A stretch of 64,000 bases of DNA from Nocardioides oleivorans (GCF_004137255.1 NZ_SDWT01000002.1:186001-250000), one strand, 5' to 3'; shown: positions 1 to 12,147, counted from the first letter of the stretch. Translations and numbers: made by a program. The notes: generated from the sequence alone by a model not told the origin.

Positions 1-76
1 CGAGCGCGTCGATGCGGTCCTTGCGCATGCGGGCGTACGACGGCCGGCCGGGCTTGTCGGTGGTGGGTTCGGTCAC
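1..76 (-). CDS. ABC transporter permease, N-terminal fragment (DppC-like)
   Basis: Only the first 25 codons are inside the window, from a GTG at 76 running off the left edge (VTEPTTDKPGRPSYARMRKD...). A strong purine-rich ribosome binding site (GAGGTGAGG) precedes it, and the gap to the stop of the upstream permease is 7 bases. A second permease in the same operon as a DppB-like permease is the normal arrangement for peptide/nickel ABC importers, so a DppC-type inner-membrane subunit is inferred from position. The visible residues are a cytoplasmic N-terminal tail and are not diagnostic. Confidence 0.6.
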   Translation of the reverse strand, partial: MTEPTTDKPGRPSYARMRKDRIDAL

Positions 77-83
77 GTCCACC

Positions 84-1094
84 TCACCTCGTCCGGATCC
101 GGGGGTCGATGATCGCGTAGGCGATGTCGACCAGCAGGTTGACCAGGACGTAGATGACCGCGGCCGCGAGGATCAGCACCTGCAGCACGGGGTAGTCCTT
201 ATCGCGGAACGCGGTGGCGAGCGCGTCACCGACGCCGCGGAAGGAGAAGACGGTCTCGGTGAGCACGGCCCCGGCGAGCAGGCCGCCGATCTGGAGGCCG
301 ATCGTGGTGACGACGGGGAGCATGGCGTTGCGCAGCACGTGGCGGGAGCGGATCACCTTCGCGGTGAGGCCCTTGGCCTCCGCGGTGCGCACGTAGTCCT
401 CGTCGAGCACGTCGAGCACCGCGGCCCGGGTGATCCGGAAGATCACCGCGAACGGGATCGTCGCCAGGGCGAGCGCCGGGAGGATCAGGTGCTTGAGGGC
501 GTCCCAGGAGGCGTCCCACTCGCGGGTGAGGACGCCGTCGAGGACGAACATGCCGGTGATGCGCGTCGCGTCGAGACCGGTGCTCTGCCGTCCGGAGACC
601 GGCAGGAGGTTCCACTCGACCGCGAAGAAGTACTTGAGCAGGAACGCGGTGAAGAAGACGGGGACCGCCACCCCGACGAGCGAGAAGATCACCGCTCCGG
701 TGTCGGTGATCGACCCGCGCCGGCGGGCGGCGACGTACCCCAGCGGGATGCCGAGCGCGATCGCGAGCACCATCGCGAAGAACGACAGCTCGATCGTGGC
801 CGGCAGCCGGTCGAGGAACACCTGGAACGCGTCCTCGCCGGGCAGCACCTTGGTGGAGACGCCGAAGTTGCCCTGCACGGCGCGCTCGAGGAAGCGGAGG
901 TACTGCACGGGGATCGGCTGGTCGAGGCCGAGCGCCGCCTCGAGGGCGGCCCGGCGCTCCGGGGTCTGGCGCTCCCCCAGGATGGCCGACACGGGCCCGC
1001 CCGGCAGCGAGCGCAGCCAGGCGAAGACGAGCATCGACAGGACCAGCACGACCACGCACATCTGGAGCAGTCGTCGTACGACGAAGCGGATCAC
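84..1094 (-). CDS. ABC transporter permease, DppB/OppB family
   Basis: 336-residue integral membrane protein of the binding-protein-dependent transport family. It starts MIRFVVRRLLQM with a first hydrophobic helix at about residues 10-30, typical of DppB/OppB, and continues with about five more helices. The EAA-type coupling loop that contacts the ATPase is visible near residues 230-260 (DYVRTAEAKGLTAKVIRSRH). It ends in the family-typical YAIIDPRIR. The GTG start is preceded by GAGGAG. It should form the import channel with the downstream permease for substrates delivered by the lipoprotein encoded upstream. Substrate is probably an oligopeptide but is not determinable here. Confidence 0.9.
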   Translation of the reverse strand: MIRFVVRRLLQMCVVVLVLSMLVFAWLRSLPGGPVSAILGERQTPERRAALEAALGLDQPIPVQYLRFLERAVQGNFGVSTKVLPGEDAFQVFLDRLPATIELSFFAMVLAIALGIPLGYVAARRRGSITDTGAVIFSLVGVAVPVFFTAFLLKYFFAVEWNLLPVSGRQSTGLDATRITGMFVLDGVLTREWDASWDALKHLILPALALATIPFAVIFRITRAAVLDVLDEDYVRTAEAKGLTAKVIRSRHVLRNAMLPVVTTIGLQIGGLLAGAVLTETVFSFRGVGDALATAFRDKDYPVLQVLILAAAVIYVLVNLLVDIAYAIIDPRIRTR

Positions 1095-1119
1095 GGGTTC
1101 TCCTCACACGCGTGCGCGG

Positions 1120-1160
1120 GTCCGGGGGCCACCTCCGGGGTGGGGAGGCGGCCTCCGGAC
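1120..1160. terminator. Intercistronic hairpin between binding protein and permease
   Basis: Two 11-base arms (1120-1130 and 1150-1160) pair with a single mismatch/wobble in the gap between the binding-protein stop and the permease start. No T-run follows. Such hairpins often act as partial attenuators or mRNA-stabilising ends that keep the binding protein more abundant than the permeases. That role is inferred. Confidence 0.4.
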
Positions 1161-1192
1161 CTCACGCACATCTGTCGGTCAGCGGGTGTGCG

Positions 1193-2866
1193 CTACTGCC
1201 CGCTGTCGACGGTGACCGAGTCGAACTCCTCCGCGGTCAGCGGGCTCGGCACGACGCCGTCGACGCCCGGGCCGACGACGAGCGCCGGCGGCGAGTGGCT
1301 GATCGGCAGGCCCGGGAGGTAGTTCTCCATGATCTGCTGGTTGATCTCCTCGAACGCCGCGGCGCGCTCGTCCTCGTCGACGACGGCGTCCGCCGACTTG
1401 AGGTCGTCGGCCAGCTGCTTGCCCCACGGCATGCCCTTGGTGCCGAAGTCGTTCTCCTTCAGGTTGCCGAAGAACGTCCCGATGAAGTTGTAGGGCGAGT
1501 CGTAGTCACCGGTCCAGCCGAGGATGTACGCGTCGTAGCGACCTGCGGTCACGTTGTCGAGGTAGCCACCGTTCCAGGACGCGGTCTTCACGTTGACCTT
1601 GATGCCGACGGCCTCGAGGTCGGTGCGCAGCGCCTCGTAGATCTTCTCCGGGTCCGGCATGTAGGGCCGGCTCACCTCGGTCGGGTAGGCGAAGGTGAGC
1701 TCCATGCCCTCGGCGCCGGCCTCGGCGAGCAGCCGCTTGGCCTCGTCGGGGTCGTAGGCGTACGGCTCGAGGCTGGTGTTGTAGCCGCTGACCGTGTCGG
1801 GCATGAACTGCGTGGCCACCGTGGCGCCCTCGGGCAGCTGGGTCTGCACCAGCTGGTCGCGGTTGAGCGCGTGGTAGAGCGCCTGGCGGACCTGGGGGTC
1901 CTTCAGCTGCGAGTTCGCGCCGTCGAGGTTGAAGCCGAGGTAGAGGATGTTGAACGCGTCGCGGATCTCGACGCTGTTGCCGTCGTCCTCGAGCCCCTGC
2001 CAGTCGACCGGGTTCGGGAGGTCGTAGCCGTTGATGCTGCCGGCCTCGAGCTCCTGGCGACGCGTGCTCTCGTCGGGGATCACGCGGAAGACGAGCTCGC
2101 TGACCCCGGCCTTCTCGCCGTAGTAGTCGTCGTTGCGCTCGAGGGTGATCGTGCCGTTGGCCTCGTCGTAGTCACCGAAGGTAAAGGGGCCGGTGCCGAC
2201 CGGGTTGTCGGCGTAGTCGGGGAAGCTGAAGCCCTCACCCTCGGCGGCGATGCCGTTGGCGTCGCCCTCCTCCATCGCGGTGGGCGACTGCATCGACAGC
2301 GACGCCAGCGACAGCATCGTCGGGAAGCCGGACGTCGGGCCGCTGATCGAGATGGTGGCCTCGTAGTCGCCCGTGGCCTCGCAGCCCTGGTAGAGCGAGT
2401 TCTCGGCGTCGTTCTTGAACGAGCCCATCACGTAGCCCCAGTACTCACCGGCGGTCTGGCCGGCCTCGTTCTGGTCGAACATCCGCTCGAAGTTCGCGCA
2501 GACGGCGTCGGCGTTGAAGTCCGTGCCGTCCTGGAACTTCACGTCGTCGCGCAACGTGAAGGTCCACTCGGTGCCGTCGTCGTTGGGCGTCCACTCGGTC
2601 GCCAGCTCGGGCACGATCTCGGCGGTGCCGGGCTCGATGCCGACGAGGCCCTCGAAGATCTGGCGGGTGACCCGGAAGGTCTCGCCGTCGGTGGCGTAGA
2701 ACGGGTCGAACATCTCGGGGGCGCCTGCCGCGCCGAAGACGAACGTGCCGTCGTCGCCGCCTCCTCCCCCGCCCTCGTCGTCTCGCTGGCTCTCTGCACA
2801 GCCGGCAAGGGTGGCGCCGGTCAGAACTGCTGCGGCCAGCGCCGCCACGCTTCGTCTACGGGACAT
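1193..2866 (-). CDS. ABC transporter substrate-binding lipoprotein, family 5 (peptide type)
   Basis: 557 residues, length typical for extracellular solute-binding family 5 (DppA/OppA). An N-terminal basic stretch and hydrophobic core end in the lipobox L-A-G-C (Cys22), so it should be lipid-anchored outside the membrane. A poly-Gly linker (about residues 32-37) follows. Family features include an LRDDVKFQDGT segment near residue 105 and the long two-lobe organisation with a lobe-2 WTGDYDSP stretch. The start ATG has GGAAGGA six bases upstream. It is the first gene of the operon with the two permeases. No ATPase gene is visible, presumably lying beyond the left edge. The ligand is unknown. Confidence 0.92.
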   Translation of the reverse strand: MSRRRSVAALAAAVLTGATLAGCAESQRDDEGGGGGGDDGTFVFGAAGAPEMFDPFYATDGETFRVTRQIFEGLVGIEPGTAEIVPELATEWTPNDDGTEWTFTLRDDVKFQDGTDFNADAVCANFERMFDQNEAGQTAGEYWGYVMGSFKNDAENSLYQGCEATGDYEATISISGPTSGFPTMLSLASLSMQSPTAMEEGDANGIAAEGEGFSFPDYADNPVGTGPFTFGDYDEANGTITLERNDDYYGEKAGVSELVFRVIPDESTRRQELEAGSINGYDLPNPVDWQGLEDDGNSVEIRDAFNILYLGFNLDGANSQLKDPQVRQALYHALNRDQLVQTQLPEGATVATQFMPDTVSGYNTSLEPYAYDPDEAKRLLAEAGAEGMELTFAYPTEVSRPYMPDPEKIYEALRTDLEAVGIKVNVKTASWNGGYLDNVTAGRYDAYILGWTGDYDSPYNFIGTFFGNLKENDFGTKGMPWGKQLADDLKSADAVVDEDERAAAFEEINQQIMENYLPGLPISHSPPALVVGPGVDGVVPSPLTAEEFDSVTVDSGQ

Positions 2867-2896
2867 CCGCGATCCTTCCGAGTAGGTGTGGCGGAC

Positions 2897-2902
2897 ACCC
2901 TA
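2897..2902 (-). promoter_or_regulatory. -10 box of the peptide transporter operon
   Basis: TAGGGT on the minus strand lies 30 bases before the ATG of the binding-protein gene, predicting a leader of about 24 bases. A -35 hexamer with 17-base spacing would be TCGATC, a poor consensus match, and it lies inside the palindrome at 2916-2931. Confidence 0.5.
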
Positions 2903-2915
2903 GACCCAGAGGGGT

Positions 2916-2931
2916 GTGTGATCGATCACAC
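2916..2931. promoter_or_regulatory. Perfect 16-bp palindrome, probable operator
   Basis: GTGTGATCGATCACAC is a perfect inverted repeat just upstream of the transporter operon, covering the expected -35 position and the last codons of the HAD gene (stop at 2926). Half-sites TGTGA/TCACA recall CRP/FNR-type sites, but the four-base spacing is shorter than in classical CRP boxes. The bound regulator is unknown. Confidence 0.55.
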
Positions 2932-3573
2932 CGGTCTGGTCAACCGCCGCACTGCTGCGGTGTCGAGGCCGGACAAGGTGTCCGCGAAGACACGTCGCTC
3001 CCCCTCGAGGATCGGCACGTGGTGCGGCACGCACAGCACGGTGCACCCGGCCGCGGCGGCGGACTTCGCCCCGACGTTGGAGTCCTCGATCGCCACGCAG
3101 TCGGCGGGGTCGAGGCCGAGCTCGGCGGCCGCCGTGAGGTACGGCTCGGGGTGCGGCTTGCCGAACTCGACGCGGTCGCCGGTGACGACGGTCGTGAAGG
3201 TGCCCTCCGGCAGGTGGGCGAGGATCGGGGTGACGAACCGCTGCCACGACATCGTCACGAGCGCGCAGGGCACGCCGTTGCCGTTGAGGTCGGTGAGCAG
3301 CTCGAGGGCCCCGGGGCGCCACGGCACGTCGTCCTGGACCCGGGTGACGACGCCGTCCAGCAGCTCGTCGACGATCTGCTGCGGCGTGCGGTCGATGCCC
3401 ATGTGCACGCGGATGTAGTCGCCCGAGTCGAGCAGCGCGTTGCCCACGAGGTTCATGGCGTGCTCCTGCGACCACGTGCCGCCGTACTTCTCCGCCATCG
3501 CGTACTCGGTCTCGATCCAGTACGGCTCGGTGTCGACGAGGGTGCCGTCCATGTCCCAGAGCACAGCCTTCAT
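2926..3573 (-). CDS. HAD-superfamily phosphatase (subfamily IA)
   Basis: 215 residues starting MKAVLWDMDGTLVDTE. The frame is open further upstream, but this start puts motif I (DMDGT; nucleophile Asp8, acid/base Asp10) at the usual N-terminal place. Other HAD motifs are visible: motif II Thr/Ser in ALVTMSW, motif III Lys in EFGKPHPEPY, and motif IV acidic pair in CVAIEDSNVG. The cap domain is the helical C1 type between motifs I and II. It probably dephosphorylates a small sugar or nucleotide phosphate; the substrate cannot be read from sequence. It lies between the peptide transporter and the low-GC island. A HAD gene close to metH is common in actinobacteria, so the island may have separated the two. 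Confidence 0.88.
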   Translation of the reverse strand: MKAVLWDMDGTLVDTEPYWIETEYAMAEKYGGTWSQEHAMNLVGNALLDSGDYIRVHMGIDRTPQQIVDELLDGVVTRVQDDVPWRPGALELLTDLNGNGVPCALVTMSWQRFVTPILAHLPEGTFTTVVTGDRVEFGKPHPEPYLTAAAELGLDPADCVAIEDSNVGAKSAAAAGCTVLCVPHHVPILEGERRVFADTLSGLDTAAVRRLTRPV

Positions 3574-3628
3574 GACGAGCCTCGTGGGGGTGGGCAGATC
3601 GATGGCAGAAAGTGCTTCAAAGTCGCCA

Positions 3629-4255
3629 TCAGTTAAGCGGTCCGAACGTAAGTCCGGTGCTGTGGGTGTCGAAGACCCCAATGCCCAGTTCCGAACGCAA
3701 AACGTCGAGCCAGTATGCGGAATCAAGTCGCTCGGCGGTGCCCCGTGCCCAGCCTTTGCGCTCCCCTACAGGACCGAAGAGCGCAAGCGACACGCCAGCG
3801 TCGGTCACGTCATGGTTGGCCCAGAACCGGATGCCTCCAAAACCGTCTGTCTTGAAGGCACTAGCCCAGCCCTGACAACGATCATAGGGAAAGTCGGTTC
3901 CAAACCGGCGCGTCACTCCCCAGCCCGTCGCCAGCGGATCAAAAAAGTTCGCGACACGAAACGCGCGCGGCAGTCTAAGTCTGCGAATGCGACGAGTCTG
4001 GAGATCGATGAGCGCCACCGCCCGCGCGCCTCTCACCACCGTTTCCAGGACCGCCGTATTCGAGTTCAGCGCCACGTGACAGGTCCCGTTCGGACTCTGC
4101 AGACTGAACCGCTGAGTTTCGCCGAAAAACCACGGCCCGTAGCCCGCGCCATGCACGCGCCACACTTCCGTTCCGAGGGGCACGGTCTCATCTGGAAAAG
4201 ACTTCAAGGCGTCCGGCGTTGCTGGCGCCTTCGGAATCCTATCGCCCGTCACCAT
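3629..4255 (-). CDS. RES-domain protein (putative NAD-targeting effector)
   Basis: 208 residues. The ATG at 4255 is chosen because it overlaps the upstream stop as ATGGTGA, implying translational coupling; an upstream in-frame ATG at 4321 would lie deep inside the neighbouring gene. RES signatures: an early W-R-V-H (Arg33), a second Arg49 in RFS, the G-T-C-H-V-A-L...LET block with Glu71, and a C-terminal Y-x-x-C-Q-G-W-A...GGIRFWANHD...ALFG block (residues 124-161). Known RES toxins degrade or phosphorolyse NAD+ or ADP-ribosylate targets, and pair with Xre/MbcA-type antitoxins. The serine usually seen in the last block is not obvious (W-A-N-H-D here), so activity is not assured. Base composition is lower in GC than in flanking genes. 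Confidence 0.75.
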   Translation of the reverse strand: MVTGDRIPKAPATPDALKSFPDETVPLGTEVWRVHGAGYGPWFFGETQRFSLQSPNGTCHVALNSNTAVLETVVRGARAVALIDLQTRRIRRLRLPRAFRVANFFDPLATGWGVTRRFGTDFPYDRCQGWASAFKTDGFGGIRFWANHDVTDAGVSLALFGPVGERKGWARGTAERLDSAYWLDVLRSELGIGVFDTHSTGLTFGPLN

Positions 4256-7200
4256 GACTCCTCGGCATATGCATGCGCCGCATTGACGACAACCTCCAAA
4301 TCGCCACCATCCCGGAGCCAATCAATCGGGCTCGCTCCGCCCAATGCGACTGACGGAGATGCCAACCACGCGGCCTGCGTCCACGTAGAGAATGGCGACG
4401 CACTCACGGTCCTCACCACCACTGACAAACCTGCCACGATTCTTGAGTTCATCACGTGGCTCGTCGGCAGAACTGACATCCCGTCCGAGGTCTCAAGAAC
4501 AAGTAGTCCGCCCCGCCTTGCCAGGTCCGTGAGAGCCTCGAGACTCATGCCAATGTGACCAGCAACTTCATTGGCGGTGGCAACCGGACCAATCACGTCG
4601 GACCAGTTGCGGGGGGGAGGCGCCGCTGCGGGCGCGGCGACCTTCGATCCTGCCGTCGCTTGCACTGCAACGTCGCCGTCTGCGGTGGGCGCTACCCGTT
4701 CGCGCTTCTTTAGCCATTCGTCTAGGAAACTGCTACCCCGAGTCCGATCAGCGCCCGATGACACCTTTGCGCGCTCGACTGTCGAATCTTGAAGCAGATC
4801 ATGATGGCGCTCTTGCACCTCTCTTTCCGCATCCACTCGCCGCACGACGAGGTCGCGACTTACGAGATACTGCCGAGTCTCGTCGAGTAGACGAGGGTCT
4901 AGGGCAGGCTGCGAATACTCGGTGCGAATAGTAAAACTGGGCAGCGCAACGCCTGAAACGGTGGGGCGCAATACGCAGTGGAACCTTTGCAACTTCGTAA
5001 GATCGCTCGCGTCAACGTCAAGTTGGCTAGCTAGTCGTTGCGCATCGGAAGCATTGACTGGAAAAACTGCCAGCGTACCGACATTCCCTAGAATAGAGTC
5101 AATAAGGTTCTCCGACGTCATTCCGGTGTTCGCGGAAAACATTCTCAACTGCGCGATGTTCTGGTGGGCCATAACAAGGCCAACACCAAACTTTCGAGCT
5201 TCCGCCAGAAAAGTCTCAAAATCAGCGTTGGCGAACTTCTGAAACTCGTCGACGTAGACGAAGAAGGGCGCTACGTGGGATGTCCGCCGACCGGGTGACA
5301 GCAAGGCTGCCCGCAATCTCATCAGCACCATGGATCCAATAAATTCAGCCGTACGCGAACCCACGACCGATTCTGGGATCGAAACCACTAGGACGCCATT
5401 TTCATTTGCTAAACGGTCGACATCAATCGTGTTTCGGCTTCCGCCTAGCAGCGCACGCAGCGTCGAATCATTGCGTAGGTCATCAAACTTGGAGACGACC
5501 CACGAAATCAGATCTGGATAGTCAGTCCCCCTCTTCAGAGAGTCATGCGACTTCCAGCGAGCGAGCAGATCATGATCGGTTATCGACTTCCGAACGCCCT
5601 TCTGCGCGGTGTCGTCCGTCAAGAGAAGTCCCGCGTCCACCAGTGAAGGGGTATACGGATAATTGGAGTCAAGCATCGTATCGAGAAGGAGCCGAACTAT
5701 GGCGTCAAAGCGCGGACCAGAAAACTCGTGGTAAACGCGACCCTTGAGCAACTCGAGTACCTCTTGCACGACCTGGGACTTCCGAAGCGGGTCATCTCCC
5801 ACTCCGAGCAACGGGTTTAGCACCGGCACGATGTCCGGATCATCGAAGTTCATTAGTTGCAACTGGTCCCGCCGACCCTCCGGCAGAGAATTCAGCACAT
5901 GGGATGCAAGATCGCCATGAGGGTCAATGACCGCCATCCCGGTACTCGGGCTGCGTAGTTCATGGCTAGCCATGCCACGCAAAAGGTTTGTCTTTCCTGA
6001 GCCCGTCCGTCCGATGACGTAGGCGTGCCGCAGGCGGTCCGAGTCTGGAATTCGGACTTCGACCTTCTTCGTCCCCTTTGGATGCGACACGTCCGCCCGA
6101 CCGAGCGGCATGCCGCTTGGGGGAAATTCGCCCTGCGGCGCAGCTCTGCGGTACGCAGCGGGCGAACGAGAAATGCTATACCACCTACCGAATGGAGGAT
6201 GGAAGACTTGCAGAGCCCTCCCAATCGTGGTTGGAATCCAACCGTTCAAGTCGGTCTCGAATATCGCATCACTGCCACCTCCGACCTCGACCGCAATGAA
6301 TTCAAGCAGGGCAGACGGCAGCGGATCGTCTGATGACGCTGCAACCTGAACATCGATAGCTCGATCTGCGACGCCACTCGATCGAATGCTCTTGACGATC
6401 GACTCCCGAGCTGCAAACTCGACGGCCTCAGGCTGCAGCGCAGCACCTTCGATAGCCCCAGTCGCGGAGGTTGGGCGCACGCTCAACTCGAGAACAGTGG
6501 GAGAGTCCAAAGAGCAGAGGTAGTCGACCAGGTACGCCCAATCTGGGAAGCCTCTGATCGTGTCTCCACCGTTGCCTGAAAGAGACGATGAATACCTTCC
6601 CGAGCGCCACAGGAGCGGATCTCCATTACCTGAGCTTTCCTCGGAGTCAAAACTGAAACTTATCCCATATAGGCCAACGAAGGCGGCGTGAACCAACTCC
6701 CCCACCGACGTGCGCAGTGCTGCCGCCTCGACGGCGGTGGCATCTTCCACAACACAGCGAACCTGCACCACGGGGGTCAGGCCCACGCTAAATCCTCGAG
6801 TGCTCAGGATGCGATAGGTAAGTTTCAGGCGAGACTGAGTCATACGGCTCACAACTGCCAATAGCCTACCTTGGCGTGTGAAGGCTTCTTCAAGTTTTTC
6901 ATTGCTATACGTCGAAAGAACAGCACTAAACACGGTGTGGGTCCCACTTCGAGAGGTCGAATCTTCATGCGACCCTGGTCGATCCTCGTAGCGCATCTTT
7001 CGCGTAGGCACATCACCAGAGAGCGATTTCAGTTCCGCGGCAATGTGATCCCACAATGTTTGGAGGTCTTCTCGCTGCCCTTGCTCTCCCATCGCCTCAG
7101 TGTTTGCAATCGCTGATTGAACCTGACCGAGGCACATCCTGAGGTAGTCATATCCTAAAGCGCCTGAGGATGGCACCGACTCAGGGAGGATTACCGCTTC

Positions 7201-8061
7201 GGCAGTTGATCTCGAACCTCGAGTGACAAGATTTAATGCATCTTCGTATGCCCGACTCTCGCGCAAGGAAAACTTCTCATAATTGACTCGGTCGACAAGG
7301 TTGAGAAGGAAGTCATCCGGATCGTCGACGCGATTTAAGTCGTCCAAGAGAGACCGGAGTTCCTCGGCGCGGAAATCAATCTCGGGGTAAAGCCAGTAGC
7401 CGCGCCATATCTCACTCGCTCGAGAGGCATCTGACCCAGAACTCACAGACAGTAGCGTTGCTGTGTCCCCAAGAGAACTGTGTGGTATCTCGATGCCGAC
7501 TCCAGCTACATTGAGTTCACGCAACTCGCGCCCATCGATGTCGTAGGTCGAACTGACTGTCAGTTCCTTGGAATCACCGCTCTCTTCTAGCGTCGGTTGA
7601 AACGTAAAACTTTCCCGAACACTTACTGCGGCCCGACTGTGATTGTCGAAGGGCGACATTAGGCTGACACTTAGCCTCGAATCGCCGGTTTCGGAGAGGA
7701 AGATCGCGCTCAGCCTTGCCGAGTAGCGACTGACTATGTCACGTGCCTCCTTCGTGAGCGTGGCTCCCGAAAATACGACGATATGCGCGTTTAGTGAGAA
7801 TGCGGTTCGCAGGACCGACTCGACCGTTAGCGCTCGTCGACGTTCGTCCGCAGCGACATACTGTTCAAATGTCGACTGGATCGATGCCTCAAGTGGGGTA
7901 TGGCCATGTTCATCTGCCCGAGATAGAAGATTCGCCCATACGTGAGAGTTGACGCTCGGCCCAGTTAGATGTGCAACGAGGACACGAACGCCGCTTGCTT
8001 GTGGGCGCCATGCGCCGTCGTCAGTTCCTACGGCGACGTCTTTCGGCTCTACCTTGGCCAT
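4249..8061 (-). CDS. Large HerA/VirD4-like ATPase with antitoxin-like C-terminus
   Basis: 1270 residues, in a visibly lower-GC segment. Residues 1 to about 640 match no family I recognise. A P-loop ATPase core follows, preceded by RHAYVIGRTGSGKTN (Walker A about 683-691), AVIDPHGDLASH, and Walker B in FFVYVDEFQKFAN (about 933-940), then GVGLVMAHQNIAQL and a sensor region. This order is typical of HerA/DUF87 and VirD4/TraG-type DNA-pumping or remodelling ATPases. The last 120 residues (about 1150-1270) look like an Xre/MbcA-type toxin-binding module: a helix-turn-helix-like start, then W-L-A-S-P...LGGASPIDWLRDGGDLEVVV. The downstream RES gene overlaps its stop by 7 bases, so sensor/pump, antitoxin and toxin functions may be combined. 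No transmembrane segment was seen. Confidence 0.8.
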   Translation of the reverse strand: MAKVEPKDVAVGTDDGAWRPQASGVRVLVAHLTGPSVNSHVWANLLSRADEHGHTPLEASIQSTFEQYVAADERRRALTVESVLRTAFSLNAHIVVFSGATLTKEARDIVSRYSARLSAIFLSETGDSRLSVSLMSPFDNHSRAAVSVRESFTFQPTLEESGDSKELTVSSTYDIDGRELRELNVAGVGIEIPHSSLGDTATLLSVSSGSDASRASEIWRGYWLYPEIDFRAEELRSLLDDLNRVDDPDDFLLNLVDRVNYEKFSLRESRAYEDALNLVTRGSRSTAEAVILPESVPSSGALGYDYLRMCLGQVQSAIANTEAMGEQGQREDLQTLWDHIAAELKSLSGDVPTRKMRYEDRPGSHEDSTSRSGTHTVFSAVLSTYSNEKLEEAFTRQGRLLAVVSRMTQSRLKLTYRILSTRGFSVGLTPVVQVRCVVEDATAVEAAALRTSVGELVHAAFVGLYGISFSFDSEESSGNGDPLLWRSGRYSSSLSGNGGDTIRGFPDWAYLVDYLCSLDSPTVLELSVRPTSATGAIEGAALQPEAVEFAARESIVKSIRSSGVADRAIDVQVAASSDDPLPSALLEFIAVEVGGGSDAIFETDLNGWIPTTIGRALQVFHPPFGRWYSISRSPAAYRRAAPQGEFPPSGMPLGRADVSHPKGTKKVEVRIPDSDRLRHAYVIGRTGSGKTNLLRGMASHELRSPSTGMAVIDPHGDLASHVLNSLPEGRRDQLQLMNFDDPDIVPVLNPLLGVGDDPLRKSQVVQEVLELLKGRVYHEFSGPRFDAIVRLLLDTMLDSNYPYTPSLVDAGLLLTDDTAQKGVRKSITDHDLLARWKSHDSLKRGTDYPDLISWVVSKFDDLRNDSTLRALLGGSRNTIDVDRLANENGVLVVSIPESVVGSRTAEFIGSMVLMRLRAALLSPGRRTSHVAPFFVYVDEFQKFANADFETFLAEARKFGVGLVMAHQNIAQLRMFSANTGMTSENLIDSILGNVGTLAVFPVNASDAQRLASQLDVDASDLTKLQRFHCVLRPTVSGVALPSFTIRTEYSQPALDPRLLDETRQYLVSRDLVVRRVDAEREVQERHHDLLQDSTVERAKVSSGADRTRGSSFLDEWLKKRERVAPTADGDVAVQATAGSKVAAPAAAPPPRNWSDVIGPVATANEVAGHIGMSLEALTDLARRGGLLVLETSDGMSVLPTSHVMNSRIVAGLSVVVRTVSASPFSTWTQAAWLASPSVALGGASPIDWLRDGGDLEVVVNAAHAYAEESW

Positions 8062-8243
8062 GACCGCAGCATAGTAGGACGCTGCTTGTCGTCGATTCAG
8101 CTTGGCCAGGGCGCAGATGTCGACATGGGTGTAGGACCGGATCCAAACTCGCGCTCAAGGGGGCAAGGACGGCCAGATCCTCAAAGGCACTACGCAGTTC
8201 GGCGTCCGTACCCCAGCGACGCTAGGCCCAGTGGCGATCCGCC
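8062..8243. other. Right junction of the island, no gene found
   Basis: About 180 bases between the ATPase start and the metH stop. Apart from the -10 box near 8071 I see no tRNA, no direct repeat shared with the left junction (3574-3640), and no integrase remnant. One minus-strand frame is open for about 50 codons but has no plausible start. Confidence 0.5.
8071..8076 (-). promoter_or_regulatory. -10 box of the ATPase/RES island, near-leaderless
   Basis: TACTAT lies 9 bases before the ATG of the large ATPase gene. There is no Shine-Dalgarno sequence in those 9 bases, so a transcript with a leader of only 2-3 bases is predicted. No convincing -35 is present. Confidence 0.45.
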
Positions 8244-11972
<3,729 letters not shown>

Positions 11973-12020
11973 GATGTGGCCTTCCTCGATGCCGGCGCGG
12001 CGCGCGCGGCGTACGCACCA

Positions 12021-12026
12021 AGCCTA
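12021..12026 (-). promoter_or_regulatory. -10 box of metH
   Basis: TAGGCT on the minus strand, 48 bases before the metH GTG, giving a leader of about 40 bases with a proper ribosome binding site. An inverted repeat GTCCG-N5-CGGAC (12036-12050) overlaps the expected -35 position and could be an operator. Confidence 0.4.
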
Positions 12027-12147
12027 GGAACGTGTGTCCGGCACGCGGACCTGGTTCCCACATCGTGGCACCCGCCGACACGGCCACGAAATCATCAAGA
12101 ACCGGTCACGACGGCTGGGTCGGGCGCCCCGGCTGGGGGGATCGCCC

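Noticed and set aside
8090..8240. Open minus-strand stretch near the island edge as a gene remnant
   Set aside because: About 50 codons without a start codon or recognisable family; could be chance.
3574..8243. Island as an integrated tRNA-associated element with att repeats
   Set aside because: No tRNA, integrase or matching direct repeat was found at either end, so the mode of acquisition is unknown.
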